A program made the translations under genes and the position numbers. From Salinivirga sp035268865 (GTDB lineage Bacteria > Bacteroidota > Bacteroidia > Bacteroidales > Salinivirgaceae), in assembly GCF_035268865.1 (NCBI RefSeq), contig NZ_DATFKB010000010.1:1-14582 (forward strand): a DNA stretch of 14,582 nucleotides. The letters are read 5' to 3'. The notes beneath the pieces were generated by a model that did no database searches, was not told where the DNA came from, and was given only the letters and a program-made list of their open reading frames with translations. Numbering within the stretch: the first letter of the stretch is position 1; each line of letters starts with the position of its first letter. Of the stretch, positions 6,761 through 13,856 are shown piece by piece.

Positions 6761-6762
6761 CT

Positions 6763-7551
6763 CTATTTATCTACATGCCCCGAAATAAAAGTCTGTATTT
6801 TATGCGCAAGTTCACCCGGTTTTTCAATAAATGAAGCATGTCCCACACCTTCGATCATATCCAGCTGGACCGTTTGATTATCGGCAGCCATTTTATTATA
6901 GACCGAAACCGGTATAAAATTATCCTCATCTCCCCCGATAATATGGAAAGGAATAGCCGGGTTTATGGTATGCTCAGGGCGCATCATCATACCGTTCAAC
7001 ACAGCAATAATGCCGTTGGACGGAAAATTATTAGCTCGTTCGACTATGTTTTCCAATTCCGGTCTCAATTTCTCAAGGTTTGATTTTGCTACAATTTTTG
7101 GAAGCATTCCTGACACAACAAGCTTTTGCTTGCCTTTACGAAGCAAGTCGATTTCACGTTTACGATTTGCTTTTTTTGCCTCATTATCGGGGTAAATTGT
7201 AGAATGAACTAAGCCTATTGCCCGGGTCTTTTGCGGATACTTTCTGGCAAATGCTTCTGCTGCGTATCCTCCCATAGAATGTCCGTAAATAATGCATCTT
7301 TCAACCTGTTCTTTTTCAAGAACAGCAGCAACTGCATCGGCCATTAAGTCCATGGTATGTGCACTGTCAATTACATCTGAATCTCCATGACCTGGTAAAT
7401 CCGGGATAATTAAACTATAATCATCGAGTAAGGTCGAAAAAGCCTCCCAAACCTCTTTCGACTCCAAATATCCATGCAGTAAAACCAATGCTGGCCCAGA
7501 TCCTTTTGTTGTATAGCTAATTTTCTTCTCTGAAAGATATGCAACACTCAT
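6763..7551 (-). CDS. Alpha/beta hydrolase fold protein
   Basis: This 262-aa protein has a complete alpha/beta-hydrolase layout: the oxyanion-hole motif LLHGYL (residues 24-29), DLPGHGDS at 51-58, the nucleophile elbow GHSMGG with Ser92, a probable acid in GGDEDNFIP (Asp208 or Asp210) and the catalytic His238 in GVGHASF. A helical cap lies between about 120 and 195. There is no signal peptide, so it is probably cytoplasmic. The family covers esterases, lipases, C-C hydrolases and haloperoxidase-like enzymes, and the substrate cannot be told from sequence. Its ATG is only 2 nt after the stop of the M1 aminopeptidase, so the two are very likely translationally coupled. The gene ends at the edge of direct repeat copy B. 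Confidence 0.9.
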   Translation of the reverse strand: MSVAYLSEKKISYTTKGSGPALVLLHGYLESKEVWEAFSTLLDDYSLIIPDLPGHGDSDVIDSAHTMDLMADAVAAVLEKEQVERCIIYGHSMGGYAAEAFARKYPQKTRAIGLVHSTIYPDNEAKKANRKREIDLLRKGKQKLVVSGMLPKIVAKSNLEKLRPELENIVERANNFPSNGIIAVLNGMMMRPEHTINPAIPFHIIGGDEDNFIPVSVYNKMAADNQTVQLDMIEGVGHASFIEKPGELAHKIQTFISGHVDK

Positions 7552-7553
7552 AA

Positions 7554-9854
7554 TTACGGAGTTATTACAATTTTACATTGAGCTTCGCTAACACCCGATT
7601 TCATAAGATGTAAAAAATACGTCCCGGGTGTAAGCCCTTTTGCAGGATAGTACAAAAGATGCTCAGAATTGTTTTTAATCGCGTCTATCTTTTGTCCCTG
7701 TTGGTTAAAAACATAAACTGTTTGCCCCGAACTGCCGGGAAGTTGAATGTAAAAACCTTTCTTCGATGGGTTTGGCCAGGCTTTAATCTGCTTTTGCCTG
7801 TTTAATTGTCCTATAGCTGATGCTTCGTTCCATCTGGCAATTGCATAATTTCCCTGAAGCATATTTTGTACTATAAAACTGCCGCTATTAATGGTTCCTT
7901 CCCGGGATTGATCGATATATTGCCATCGCGAAGCATCAGCAGGGCGATATACCAGCATCAGGCTGTCTCCATCCTCTAAGTTAACATCGTCATTGCCGAA
8001 AAAACTGTAATAGAATCGTCCGCTTGCGGCAAAATCTCCCTTTGCATCAAAAACAATGCGCCACCATTTTGTGTCCAGCACTTCAATATGATTTATGTTG
8101 TCACCACTTTCAGCCGGTCCTTTCCACATTTCAGCAACATGAATAAATGCAGAATCTGAAATTATTTCAGGCATTACATTGAGGTCCATGCCTGTGGGGT
8201 AATAAGTTTCGCTGTTGTACAAAACTGTTGAATGGTCAAAAACCGGGCCTGCGGTTTTATTATAATAATCGAGCACCACCATAACAGGCGCAAAGCCCGG
8301 GTTGAAAAACTGGCTGCCTTGTTGTCCGTCGAATTGCAACCACTGTTCATGTACATTCCATTCTTCATCAACAAACCCAATTGAAATTTTATTGTCATCT
8401 CCAATAAAGTTGCGACCAACTGCTTGTTGGAAAACAGCTACTTTTACCTCATCGCCATAATAAACCACCGAGTCGATTGAATACTGTGGAAATCCTCCGT
8501 GAAACACATAATTATCGAAAAAACCTGTCAGGTCGACACCACTATAAGCGCTCAAATGATCACGTAAATCTTCTGTTGAAGCATCACTTTCAGAAAATGC
8601 CGACAAATAATCTTTTACTGCCGGAAAAAACAGACTGTCGCCCATATAATGCCGCAAGTTGTGTACTATCATTGATCCTTTATCGTAAACTGTGGTGGAA
8701 TAAGTAAGATCGTATGGCATATCACTCAGAGCCCAATAACCATCATCTGTTTCGTGGGCACTATTGACCACGCTTATTTGATTGCTTTTTACATATTGAC
8801 GATATTGCTCTGTACCATGAAAATGCTCCATATAAATCGCTTCGCAATAACTTGCCCATCCTTCGTTAAGCCACATGTCGGCAGCGTCACTACAAGTGAC
8901 GAGATTTCCAAACCAGTGATGCGATAATTCATGGGCCACAAGGGTTTGATTACCCGGATCAGTAGTAAGGGCATAAGACGGATAGGCAATATTGGTAAGG
9001 TGCTCCATAGCGCCACTGTTAAAATCCACAACAGTATACCCGGCCTTTTCCCAGTGGTATGGGCCAAATTTATCCTCAAAAAGTGCAAGCATTTCCGGCA
9101 CATCGGCGAATGTGGCTACAGCAGCAGAACTGTCGGAGTTAATTGCATAATATTCGACAGGTACCGAACCATTCATACCATCATAAACAGTATCGTTAAG
9201 GGTAAATGGGCCTACAGCAAATGAAACAAGATAAGTGGGAGAAGTTTGACCAAGAGACCAGTGCCATTTCAATTCATCTTCACCATAATCATTAACCTCC
9301 TGAAATTGCCCTGATGCGATGGCCCTGTGATCGTCACGGGTTATGATATGAAACTCATAAGTGGCACGATCGGTGAAGTTGTCGATGCATGGGAACCATG
9401 CCCTGCCAAAACCATGCGGAATGGCATCCAGTGCCACTCCCATATTAAAGACCATGTTGCTGCTAAAATGAACACCACCCCATCCACCACCAGGTTCGAG
9501 GGATCCATATCCATGATAATAAATTGTACAGGTATCATTTTGTTCTGCGTTAATTTCAGCAGCGGGATAAAAACTAATAACTGTATCATTATAATCAAAA
9601 TCATCTATCCATACACCATTTAGGCTGACAGAATCTATATGATACTTATACAAATCAAATGCAACCTGCTCCAGCGGTTCATCAATTGCTCTGAAAATAA
9701 TTTCCGTATGTCCGCTAAGTGAATAATTTCCAAGGCTGGAAACATCAATGTTTATATTATAATGTTGGACATCGATTTTGTCGCGATGTGAATTCTGGCT
9801 GCTTACGAAACCAACAATGAAAAATAGTATGGTAAAAAGATATAGCGTTTTCAT
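7554..9854 (-). CDS. Secreted M1-family zinc aminopeptidase with type IX secretion sorting domain
   Basis: This is a 766-aa protein. Residues 1-19 form a Sec signal peptide (short basic start, hydrophobic core, cleavage near SSQ). The M1 N-terminal beta domain follows, then GAMEH at 281-285 (the exopeptidase GxMEN-type motif), the zinc site HELSH at 308-312 with the third ligand Glu331 exactly 18 residues on, and Tyr390 in TTVYDKG as the probable transition-state tyrosine. After about 450 comes a beta-rich region, and from about 690 a Por-type C-terminal sorting domain beginning KAWPNPSKKG and ending GTYFLHL...KIVITP. It should be exported through the type IX secretion system to the surface or medium and remove N-terminal residues from peptides. 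It starts 15 nt after the kinase stop and is followed at 2 nt by the hydrolase, so all three form an operon. Confidence 0.94.
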   Translation of the reverse strand: MKTLYLFTILFFIVGFVSSQNSHRDKIDVQHYNINIDVSSLGNYSLSGHTEIIFRAIDEPLEQVAFDLYKYHIDSVSLNGVWIDDFDYNDTVISFYPAAEINAEQNDTCTIYYHGYGSLEPGGGWGGVHFSSNMVFNMGVALDAIPHGFGRAWFPCIDNFTDRATYEFHIITRDDHRAIASGQFQEVNDYGEDELKWHWSLGQTSPTYLVSFAVGPFTLNDTVYDGMNGSVPVEYYAINSDSSAAVATFADVPEMLALFEDKFGPYHWEKAGYTVVDFNSGAMEHLTNIAYPSYALTTDPGNQTLVAHELSHHWFGNLVTCSDAADMWLNEGWASYCEAIYMEHFHGTEQYRQYVKSNQISVVNSAHETDDGYWALSDMPYDLTYSTTVYDKGSMIVHNLRHYMGDSLFFPAVKDYLSAFSESDASTEDLRDHLSAYSGVDLTGFFDNYVFHGGFPQYSIDSVVYYGDEVKVAVFQQAVGRNFIGDDNKISIGFVDEEWNVHEQWLQFDGQQGSQFFNPGFAPVMVVLDYYNKTAGPVFDHSTVLYNSETYYPTGMDLNVMPEIISDSAFIHVAEMWKGPAESGDNINHIEVLDTKWWRIVFDAKGDFAASGRFYYSFFGNDDVNLEDGDSLMLVYRPADASRWQYIDQSREGTINSGSFIVQNMLQGNYAIARWNEASAIGQLNRQKQIKAWPNPSKKGFYIQLPGSSGQTVYVFNQQGQKIDAIKNNSEHLLYYPAKGLTPGTYFLHLMKSGVSEAQCKIVITP

Positions 9855-9869
9855 GAGGTGTGGTTTAAA

Positions 9870-10874
9870 CTAAAAAATAGCGTTTTTTTCAAAGTAGAGT
9901 TCACTTTCAGCTAACAGCTGGGCTTTATCAACCGGAACAACGCCAACTTTTTCACAAACCTGGCCGCCGGCAATGTTAGCTATTACGGTACTTTTTTGTG
10001 CATTTAATTTGCCCGCCATACAGCATGCCAAAACGCTTATAACCGTATCGCCGGCTCCCGAAACATCTGCAATTTCGCGTTTCTGGGCAGGCATGGTATA
10101 TTGACTTTCTCCATTGGTTAATAAAACACCCGCCTCTGAAAGCGTAACCATAACATATTCAGCATTCAACTTCTGTTTAAGTTTTGATGCCGCATTAGCC
10201 ACTGCTTCGGTGTCAGTTTTCTCCAGGGTAATTTTCATCCCTTCAACCAATTCTTTAAAGTTCGGCTTAAACAGCGTAACATTTTTGTAGGCGAAGAAAT
10301 TCCGCTTTTTAGGATCTACCAATACAGGAATATACATCTCCCTGGCCTTTTCTACTATAATATGAATCACTTCTGGTGTGATATTGCCTTTGTCGTAATC
10401 TTCAAAAACCAAAGCATCGGGCTTCTCTTTTATCATAAGTTCTGCCGTGCGCTCAGCAAATTTACGTGCAATTGTTTTCGAAACAGCCTCACTCTTTTCT
10501 TCATCCACACGCAAAAGATGCTGGCTTGATGCAATAACGCGGGTTTTAACAGTTGTGGGTCTGTCTGTTGTTTCCATTAACCCTTTATCGGTCATTGCAC
10601 GTTTTTCGAGCAATTCCCGGAAAATCCGCCCTTGCGCATCATCTCCAATAATGGCGCAAAGCACAGACTCAGCACCCATTGCTTTTATATTTAAACCAAC
10701 ATTAGCGGCACCACCAAGCCGGTTTTCTTTATCGGTTACCGAAACTACCGGAACAGGTGCCTCCGGGGAAATGCGGTCGGTTTTTCCCCACATATAGGAA
10801 TCAATCATTACATCACCTACAACGAATATTTTTTTCGAAGAAAAACCATCAAATACTTGTGCTAAACTATCCAT
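9870..10874 (-). CDS. rfaE1: D-glycero-beta-D-manno-heptose-7-phosphate kinase (PfkB/ribokinase family, HldE N-terminal-domain type)
   Basis: This 334-aa PfkB-family kinase matches the kinase half of HldE along its length: VVGDVMIDSYMWG (residues 18-30), RISPEAPVPVV (34-44), the substrate-binding GGAANVG (54-60), VLVDPKKRNF (184-193), FKPNFKE (202-208) and the nucleotide/catalytic signature DVSGAGDT with Asp276. It should phosphorylate heptose-7-phosphate at C1 with ATP, an early step towards ADP-heptose for LPS inner core. The nucleotidyltransferase half found in fused HldE is absent, so a separate adenylyltransferase should exist elsewhere. Heptose specificity is taken from overall similarity; a related sugar kinase role cannot be excluded. 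It is the first gene of the minus-strand operon, with 15 nt before the M1 peptidase. Confidence 0.85.
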   Translation of the reverse strand: MDSLAQVFDGFSSKKIFVVGDVMIDSYMWGKTDRISPEAPVPVVSVTDKENRLGGAANVGLNIKAMGAESVLCAIIGDDAQGRIFRELLEKRAMTDKGLMETTDRPTTVKTRVIASSQHLLRVDEEKSEAVSKTIARKFAERTAELMIKEKPDALVFEDYDKGNITPEVIHIIVEKAREMYIPVLVDPKKRNFFAYKNVTLFKPNFKELVEGMKITLEKTDTEAVANAASKLKQKLNAEYVMVTLSEAGVLLTNGESQYTMPAQKREIADVSGAGDTVISVLACCMAGKLNAQKSTVIANIAGGQVCEKVGVVPVDKAQLLAESELYFEKNAIF

Positions 10875-10893
10875 ATCGAATGCTTTAAAGTGA

Positions 10894-10901
10894 CAAAATT
10901 A
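10894..10901 (-). promoter_or_regulatory. Candidate -7 promoter box for the kinase-peptidase-hydrolase operon
   Basis: On the minus strand this reads TAATTTTG, a full match to TAnnTTTG, placed so that transcription would begin roughly 14 nt upstream of the kinase ATG. No -33 TTTG is present at the usual spacing; the nearest lies only 9 nt away. The call therefore rests on the -7 box alone in an AT-rich stretch. Confidence 0.33.
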
Positions 10902-11186
10902 GTATTAATTCAAATTAAATTAAACCTTCCTGAAAAAAAGGTAGCACATTTCGAGTTAAATGATTTAAAATAGCTTGCTATTACGCATGGTTTTTAATTG
11001 AACCTTACTATTTCTAAGCGTTCTTAAAGGTAGTTCAACCGAATGCCAAAAGACAATAATTCAATGAGATTAATTAAAAAAAATTTTTTGAATTCACGTT
11101 AAAGAACTAAGATCACACCAGCTTATCGCATCAGGCAAATGGTTATGAAATTTTTGCATAATCCGCTCAAAACATCTATGTTCGTG

Positions 11187-11194
11187 TAAATTTG
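11187..11194 (+). promoter_or_regulatory. Candidate -7 promoter box almost touching the DUF2797 start codon
   Basis: TAAATTTG is a full match to the Bacteroidota -7 consensus and lies 6 nt before the ATG at 11201. If used, transcription would start at or next to the ATG, giving a leaderless or near-leaderless mRNA. A TTTG at 11153-11156 is too far upstream (30 nt) to be a convincing -33 element. If the box is real, the TTG at 11192, which lies inside it, cannot be the start codon. Confidence 0.4.
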
Positions 11195-11200
11195 AAGCAA

Positions 11201-12001
11201 ATGAAAGGACATCTTTTAAAAATGATTACAGAGCTGAAAGCGCCTGTAAAATATACGCTTAACCTGGACGATCATCAAATCGAAATGAATGATCAGATCG
11301 GGAAAACCATCACCATTCATCACACCGGAAATATTCATTGCATCAACTGTGGAAGAAAAACAAAAAAATCTTTCTTCCAGGGATATTGCTACCCCTGTTA
11401 CATCTCTTTACCACAAACAGATCCAAGTGTTATACACCCTGAAAAAAACCAGGCACACCTTGGCATATCTCGCGATATGGAATGGGCCAAAACTCATGAC
11501 CTGATCGATCACTTTGTATATCTGGCGCTTTCGGGTGGGCTTAAAGTTGGTGTAACCCGGCATACGCAAGTGCCTACACGCTGGATCGACCAGGGTGCAA
11601 GAAGTGCCGTAAAACTTGCCCGCACACCTCATCGCAATTTAGCTGGTCAGGTGGAGGTAGCCCTCAAAAAACACCTGAACGATAAAACAAACTGGCGTGC
11701 TATGCTGACCAATAAAACAGAAGGCGAACCAGACCTGGCAGAAGCCCGCACTAAAGCCCTGGAGCTGCTGCCCGATGATTTAAAGCAATACGCAGAAAAA
11801 GATGATACAATAACAAAAATTCAATATCCGGTAGAAACATATCCATTAAAGGTAAAATCTGTAAATCTGGATAAAGACCCTGATTTTACAGGAAAATTGG
11901 TAGGCATACGCGGACAGTACCTCATTTTTGACGAAGGTAAGGTGATGAACATTCGCAAATACAATGGATATGAGGTTGAATTGACCATTGAACCGAAATA
12001 A
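11201..12001 (+). CDS. DUF2797 domain-containing protein (zinc-ribbon plus GIY-YIG-like region)
   Basis: I chose ATG 11201 (266 aa) over an in-frame TTG at 11192, because the TTG falls inside a likely -7 promoter box. The protein has a four-cysteine zinc-ribbon-like motif, CINCGRK...GYCYPCY, with Cys47, Cys50, Cys63 and Cys66. It is followed by HFVYLALSGGLKVGVTR (about 104-120) and RWIDQGA (127-133). The latter two recall the VY...KVG-T...R pattern of GIY-YIG-like folds, which is my inference and not an established activity. The overall match is to DUF2797, a family without a firmly known function that I recognise from conserved motifs. It has no signal peptide or membrane segment, so it is probably cytoplasmic. 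rsgA follows 43 nt downstream but appears to have its own promoter. A nucleic-acid-related role is possible but unproven. Confidence 0.78.
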   Translation: MKGHLLKMITELKAPVKYTLNLDDHQIEMNDQIGKTITIHHTGNIHCINCGRKTKKSFFQGYCYPCYISLPQTDPSVIHPEKNQAHLGISRDMEWAKTHDLIDHFVYLALSGGLKVGVTRHTQVPTRWIDQGARSAVKLARTPHRNLAGQVEVALKKHLNDKTNWRAMLTNKTEGEPDLAEARTKALELLPDDLKQYAEKDDTITKIQYPVETYPLKVKSVNLDKDPDFTGKLVGIRGQYLIFDEGKVMNIRKYNGYEVELTIEPK

Positions 12002-12014
12002 GTGAGTTCATGCT

Positions 12015-12040
12015 TTTGCGAATAAAATTTAATATTTTTG
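12015..12040 (+). promoter_or_regulatory. Candidate promoter abutting the rsgA start codon
   Basis: TATTTTTG at 12033-12040 fully matches TAnnTTTG and ends 4 nt before the rsgA ATG at 12045. A TTTG at 12015-12018 could be the -33 element, although its 14-nt spacer is shorter than usual. Use of this box would place the transcription start on or within a base or two of the ATG, so rsgA would be translated from a leaderless message. Confidence 0.42.
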
Positions 12041-12044
12041 TTTC

Positions 12045-13001
12045 ATGGATAAACTAAAAGGGGTTGTTGTAAAAACAACTGGCAGCTGGCATACCGTTAA
12101 ACTCAATAACGGCAAGTTGATGGACTGCACGGTTAGGGGAAAGTTTCGTATCAAAGGAATACGCAACACCAATCCCATAGCCGTAGGAGATGTAGTTACC
12201 GTGGAGCAAAATCCAAACGAATCCACAGGAGTTATTGTTGATCTGGATCAACGCAAAAACTACATCATACGCAAAGCCACAAAGCTGTCGAAACAAGCCC
12301 ATATCATTGCCTCAAACATTGACCAGGTTTTTGTGCTGGCAGCTATTACAGAACCTGAAACCCCTTTAATGTTTATCGACCGTGTTTTAGTCACGGCTGA
12401 AAGCTACCGTATTCCAGCTATTATTGTTTTCAACAAAATGGACATTCTGGACGAAGACCAAAAAGAACTTGCCGAGGCCTACAAATATCTTTATGAATCG
12501 ATTGAATACCCCGTTATGCTCATATCTGCAGCCAGCGGCTTAAATCTTGACCAGATTAAGGCAAAGATGAAAAACACAACCAGTGTGATCGTTGGGCAGT
12601 CGGGAGTGGGAAAAAGCACTTTGCTAAACAAGCTGCAACCCGGATTGGAGTTAAAAATCGGAGATATTTCAGATGCACATCAGCAAGGCAAGCACACTAC
12701 AACATTTGCAGAAATGCATGAGCTTGATTTTGGTGCTAAAATTATTGATACCCCGGGAATTCGTTCTTTTGGGCTTGTGGAAGTTGAACGACAAGAAGAG
12801 TTGGCGCATTTTTTTCCGGAAATTTTTAAAGTCGGCCAAAACTGCAAATTTCATAATTGCACACATATCCACGAACCCGGTTGCGCCGTTAAAGATGCTG
12901 TTGAAAACAATGAAATACCATTTACACGATATGAAAACTACCTCACCATTATGAAAGGTGACGAAGGAGATAAATACCGAAAAGATATTTATGCACAATA
13001 A
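12045..13001 (+). CDS. rsgA: Ribosome small subunit-dependent GTPase A (RsgA/YjeQ)
   Basis: This 318-aa protein has the full RsgA layout. An N-terminal OB-fold (about 1-70) is followed by a circularly permuted GTPase domain in which the guanine-specificity motif NKMD (130-133) comes before the P-loop GQSGVGKST (184-192). Next come the G2-region KHTTT (216-220) and G3 DTPG (235-238). The C-terminal zinc domain has Cys267, Cys272, His274 and Cys280 in CKFHNCTHIHEPGC. The circular permutation and zinc motif are diagnostic. RsgA binds the 30S subunit and helps late maturation around the decoding centre, releasing factors on GTP hydrolysis. Length is normal. In Bacteroidota it is often, as I recall, next to a D-aminoacyl-tRNA deacylase gene; here a PPIase follows 22 nt downstream. 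Confidence 0.97.
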   Translation: MDKLKGVVVKTTGSWHTVKLNNGKLMDCTVRGKFRIKGIRNTNPIAVGDVVTVEQNPNESTGVIVDLDQRKNYIIRKATKLSKQAHIIASNIDQVFVLAAITEPETPLMFIDRVLVTAESYRIPAIIVFNKMDILDEDQKELAEAYKYLYESIEYPVMLISAASGLNLDQIKAKMKNTTSVIVGQSGVGKSTLLNKLQPGLELKIGDISDAHQQGKHTTTFAEMHELDFGAKIIDTPGIRSFGLVEVERQEELAHFFPEIFKVGQNCKFHNCTHIHEPGCAVKDAVENNEIPFTRYENYLTIMKGDEGDKYRKDIYAQ

Positions 13002-13023
13002 CCAAAACCTGAAGACAAAAACT

Positions 13024-13833
13024 ATGCGCTCAAGGACCATTCAACTAATCTTTGTTTTTCTTATTCCTTTTATCATGATGGCCGCCTGCGGAGATCAGCC
13101 TGATAAAAAAGACAAGACAGAAAAAACTAAGGTTACCCAAAAGGCTAAACCAAAGAAAAAGCCTGTGAGCAAAAAACCTAAAAAGAAAAAATTCCCAAAG
13201 TTATCGAACGATAATGTGGTAAAAGTGCTTAGTGAATATGGTGAAAATCATCCGCAAAATATTGTTTTACTAAAAACCACCAAGGGTGATATTAAAATAA
13301 GACTTTATGATGGGACACCTCTGCACCGTGCAAATTTTTTAATGCTGGCTAATCGAGACTTTTATGATGAAACAGTTTTTTACCGTGTGGAACAGAACTT
13401 TATTGTACAGGGCGGAGATTCAGATGCTTATGAACGTCGTACAATAAAAAGAAAAGTGGGTTATTACAGCATTCCCGAAGAGATGCAGCCCAACCGGTAC
13501 TACCATAAACCCGGGGCTGTATCAATGGCGCGCGATTATGAAGACAACCCCAATAAACGCTCATCGTCATACGATTTTTTTATAGTTCATGGAACCACAT
13601 ACAACGATTATGACCTGGATGAAATTGAAAAATCAAATAACATAAAATTTACTAAAGCACAGAGAAAACTATACACGACAACAGGCGGAGCAGCACATCT
13701 GGATGGTCAACACACTGTTTTTGGCCAGGTTATAGACGGCATGGAAGTTATAGACAGCATTGCTGCCGTAGAAGTCGATGGTAAAAGCTGGCCGAAAAAA
13801 GATATTTCAATGACAGTGCATGTAATTAAATAA
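13024..13833 (+). CDS. Cyclophilin-type peptidyl-prolyl cis-trans isomerase, lipoprotein
   Basis: I chose ATG 13024 (269 aa) over an in-frame GTG at 12958 inside rsgA and ATG 12991, because it gives a clean lipoprotein signal: MRSR, a hydrophobic core, and lipobox MAAC with Cys22 as the lipidated residue. A Lys/Pro-rich linker (about 28-58, up to four lysines in a row) comes before the cyclophilin domain. The domain is recognised by the active-site FYRVEQNFIVQGGD (119-132, with Arg121 and Gln129), GAVSMAR (164-170), SSSYDFFI (180-187) and HTVFGQVIDGMEVID (230-244). It should catalyse proline isomerisation and assist folding of envelope proteins while anchored to a membrane. It begins 22 nt after rsgA and is followed at 23 nt by pepE, so cotranscription with rsgA is likely. 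Confidence 0.93.
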   Translation: MRSRTIQLIFVFLIPFIMMAACGDQPDKKDKTEKTKVTQKAKPKKKPVSKKPKKKKFPKLSNDNVVKVLSEYGENHPQNIVLLKTTKGDIKIRLYDGTPLHRANFLMLANRDFYDETVFYRVEQNFIVQGGDSDAYERRTIKRKVGYYSIPEEMQPNRYYHKPGAVSMARDYEDNPNKRSSSYDFFIVHGTTYNDYDLDEIEKSNNIKFTKAQRKLYTTTGGAAHLDGQHTVFGQVIDGMEVIDSIAAVEVDGKSWPKKDISMTVHVIK

Positions 13834-13856
13834 ATCTAAACCTTAAACATAATATT

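Larger units (their letters stand above)
5845..6762. other. 918-bp convergent, gene-free region made of repeats and palindromes
   Basis: This region lies between the 3' ends of the sulfotransferase (plus) and the alpha/beta hydrolase (minus). I see no credible coding gene. The only open frame of note, on the minus strand at 6287-6484, overlaps several palindromes and resembles nothing I recognise. In order it holds the tail of direct repeat copy A, an 11-bp inverted repeat end (5943-5953), a 13-bp-stem hairpin (5979-6012), a nested palindrome (6025-6172), an 8-bp stem TGGCCAAC/GTTGGCCA (6177-6184 with 6220-6227), a small CCCGT/ACGGG hairpin (6249-6263), hairpins at 6324-6359 and 6371-6435, a GCCCT/AGGGC hairpin (6566-6577), the other inverted repeat end (6588-6598) and direct repeat copy B. 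No hairpin is followed by a clean T-tract in either direction, so no canonical terminator is assigned. Confidence 0.8.
10875..11200. promoter_or_regulatory. Divergent intergenic region between the heptose kinase and the DUF2797 gene
   Basis: This 326-bp AT-rich gap separates divergent genes. On the minus side, TAATTTTG (complement of 10894-10901) is a perfect TAnnTTTG match 19 nt upstream of the kinase ATG. On the plus side, TAAATTTG at 11187-11194 lies 6 nt before the DUF2797 ATG. There are weak inverted repeats: TTGAAC (10998-11003) with GTTCAA (11033-11038), and AATTCAA (11058-11064) with TTGAATT (11088-11094). No RNA gene or small ORF is supported. Confidence 0.5.

Noticed and set aside
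5845..6762. CRISPR array, tRNA or complete insertion sequence in the convergent gap
   Set aside because: There are only two direct repeat copies, far too long for CRISPR. No cloverleaf with an anticodon stem was found, and there is no transposase-coding frame.
8396..9012. GAMEH in place of the textbook GAMEN exopeptidase motif in the M1 peptidase
   Set aside because: To my knowledge GxMEH-type variants are common among secreted Bacteroidota M1 peptidases, and the zinc site and catalytic tyrosine are intact, so this is not taken as loss of function or novelty.
11192..11200. TTG 11192 as start of the DUF2797 gene
   Set aside because: It lies inside a perfect TAnnTTTG box, and an ATG follows three codons later. 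The ATG is simpler and compatible with the promoter.
12958..13023. GTG 12958 as start of the PPIase, overlapping rsgA
   Set aside because: It would add 22 residues before a clear lipoprotein signal peptide and bury the signal; ATG 13024 gives a normal signal with the lipobox Cys at residue 22.
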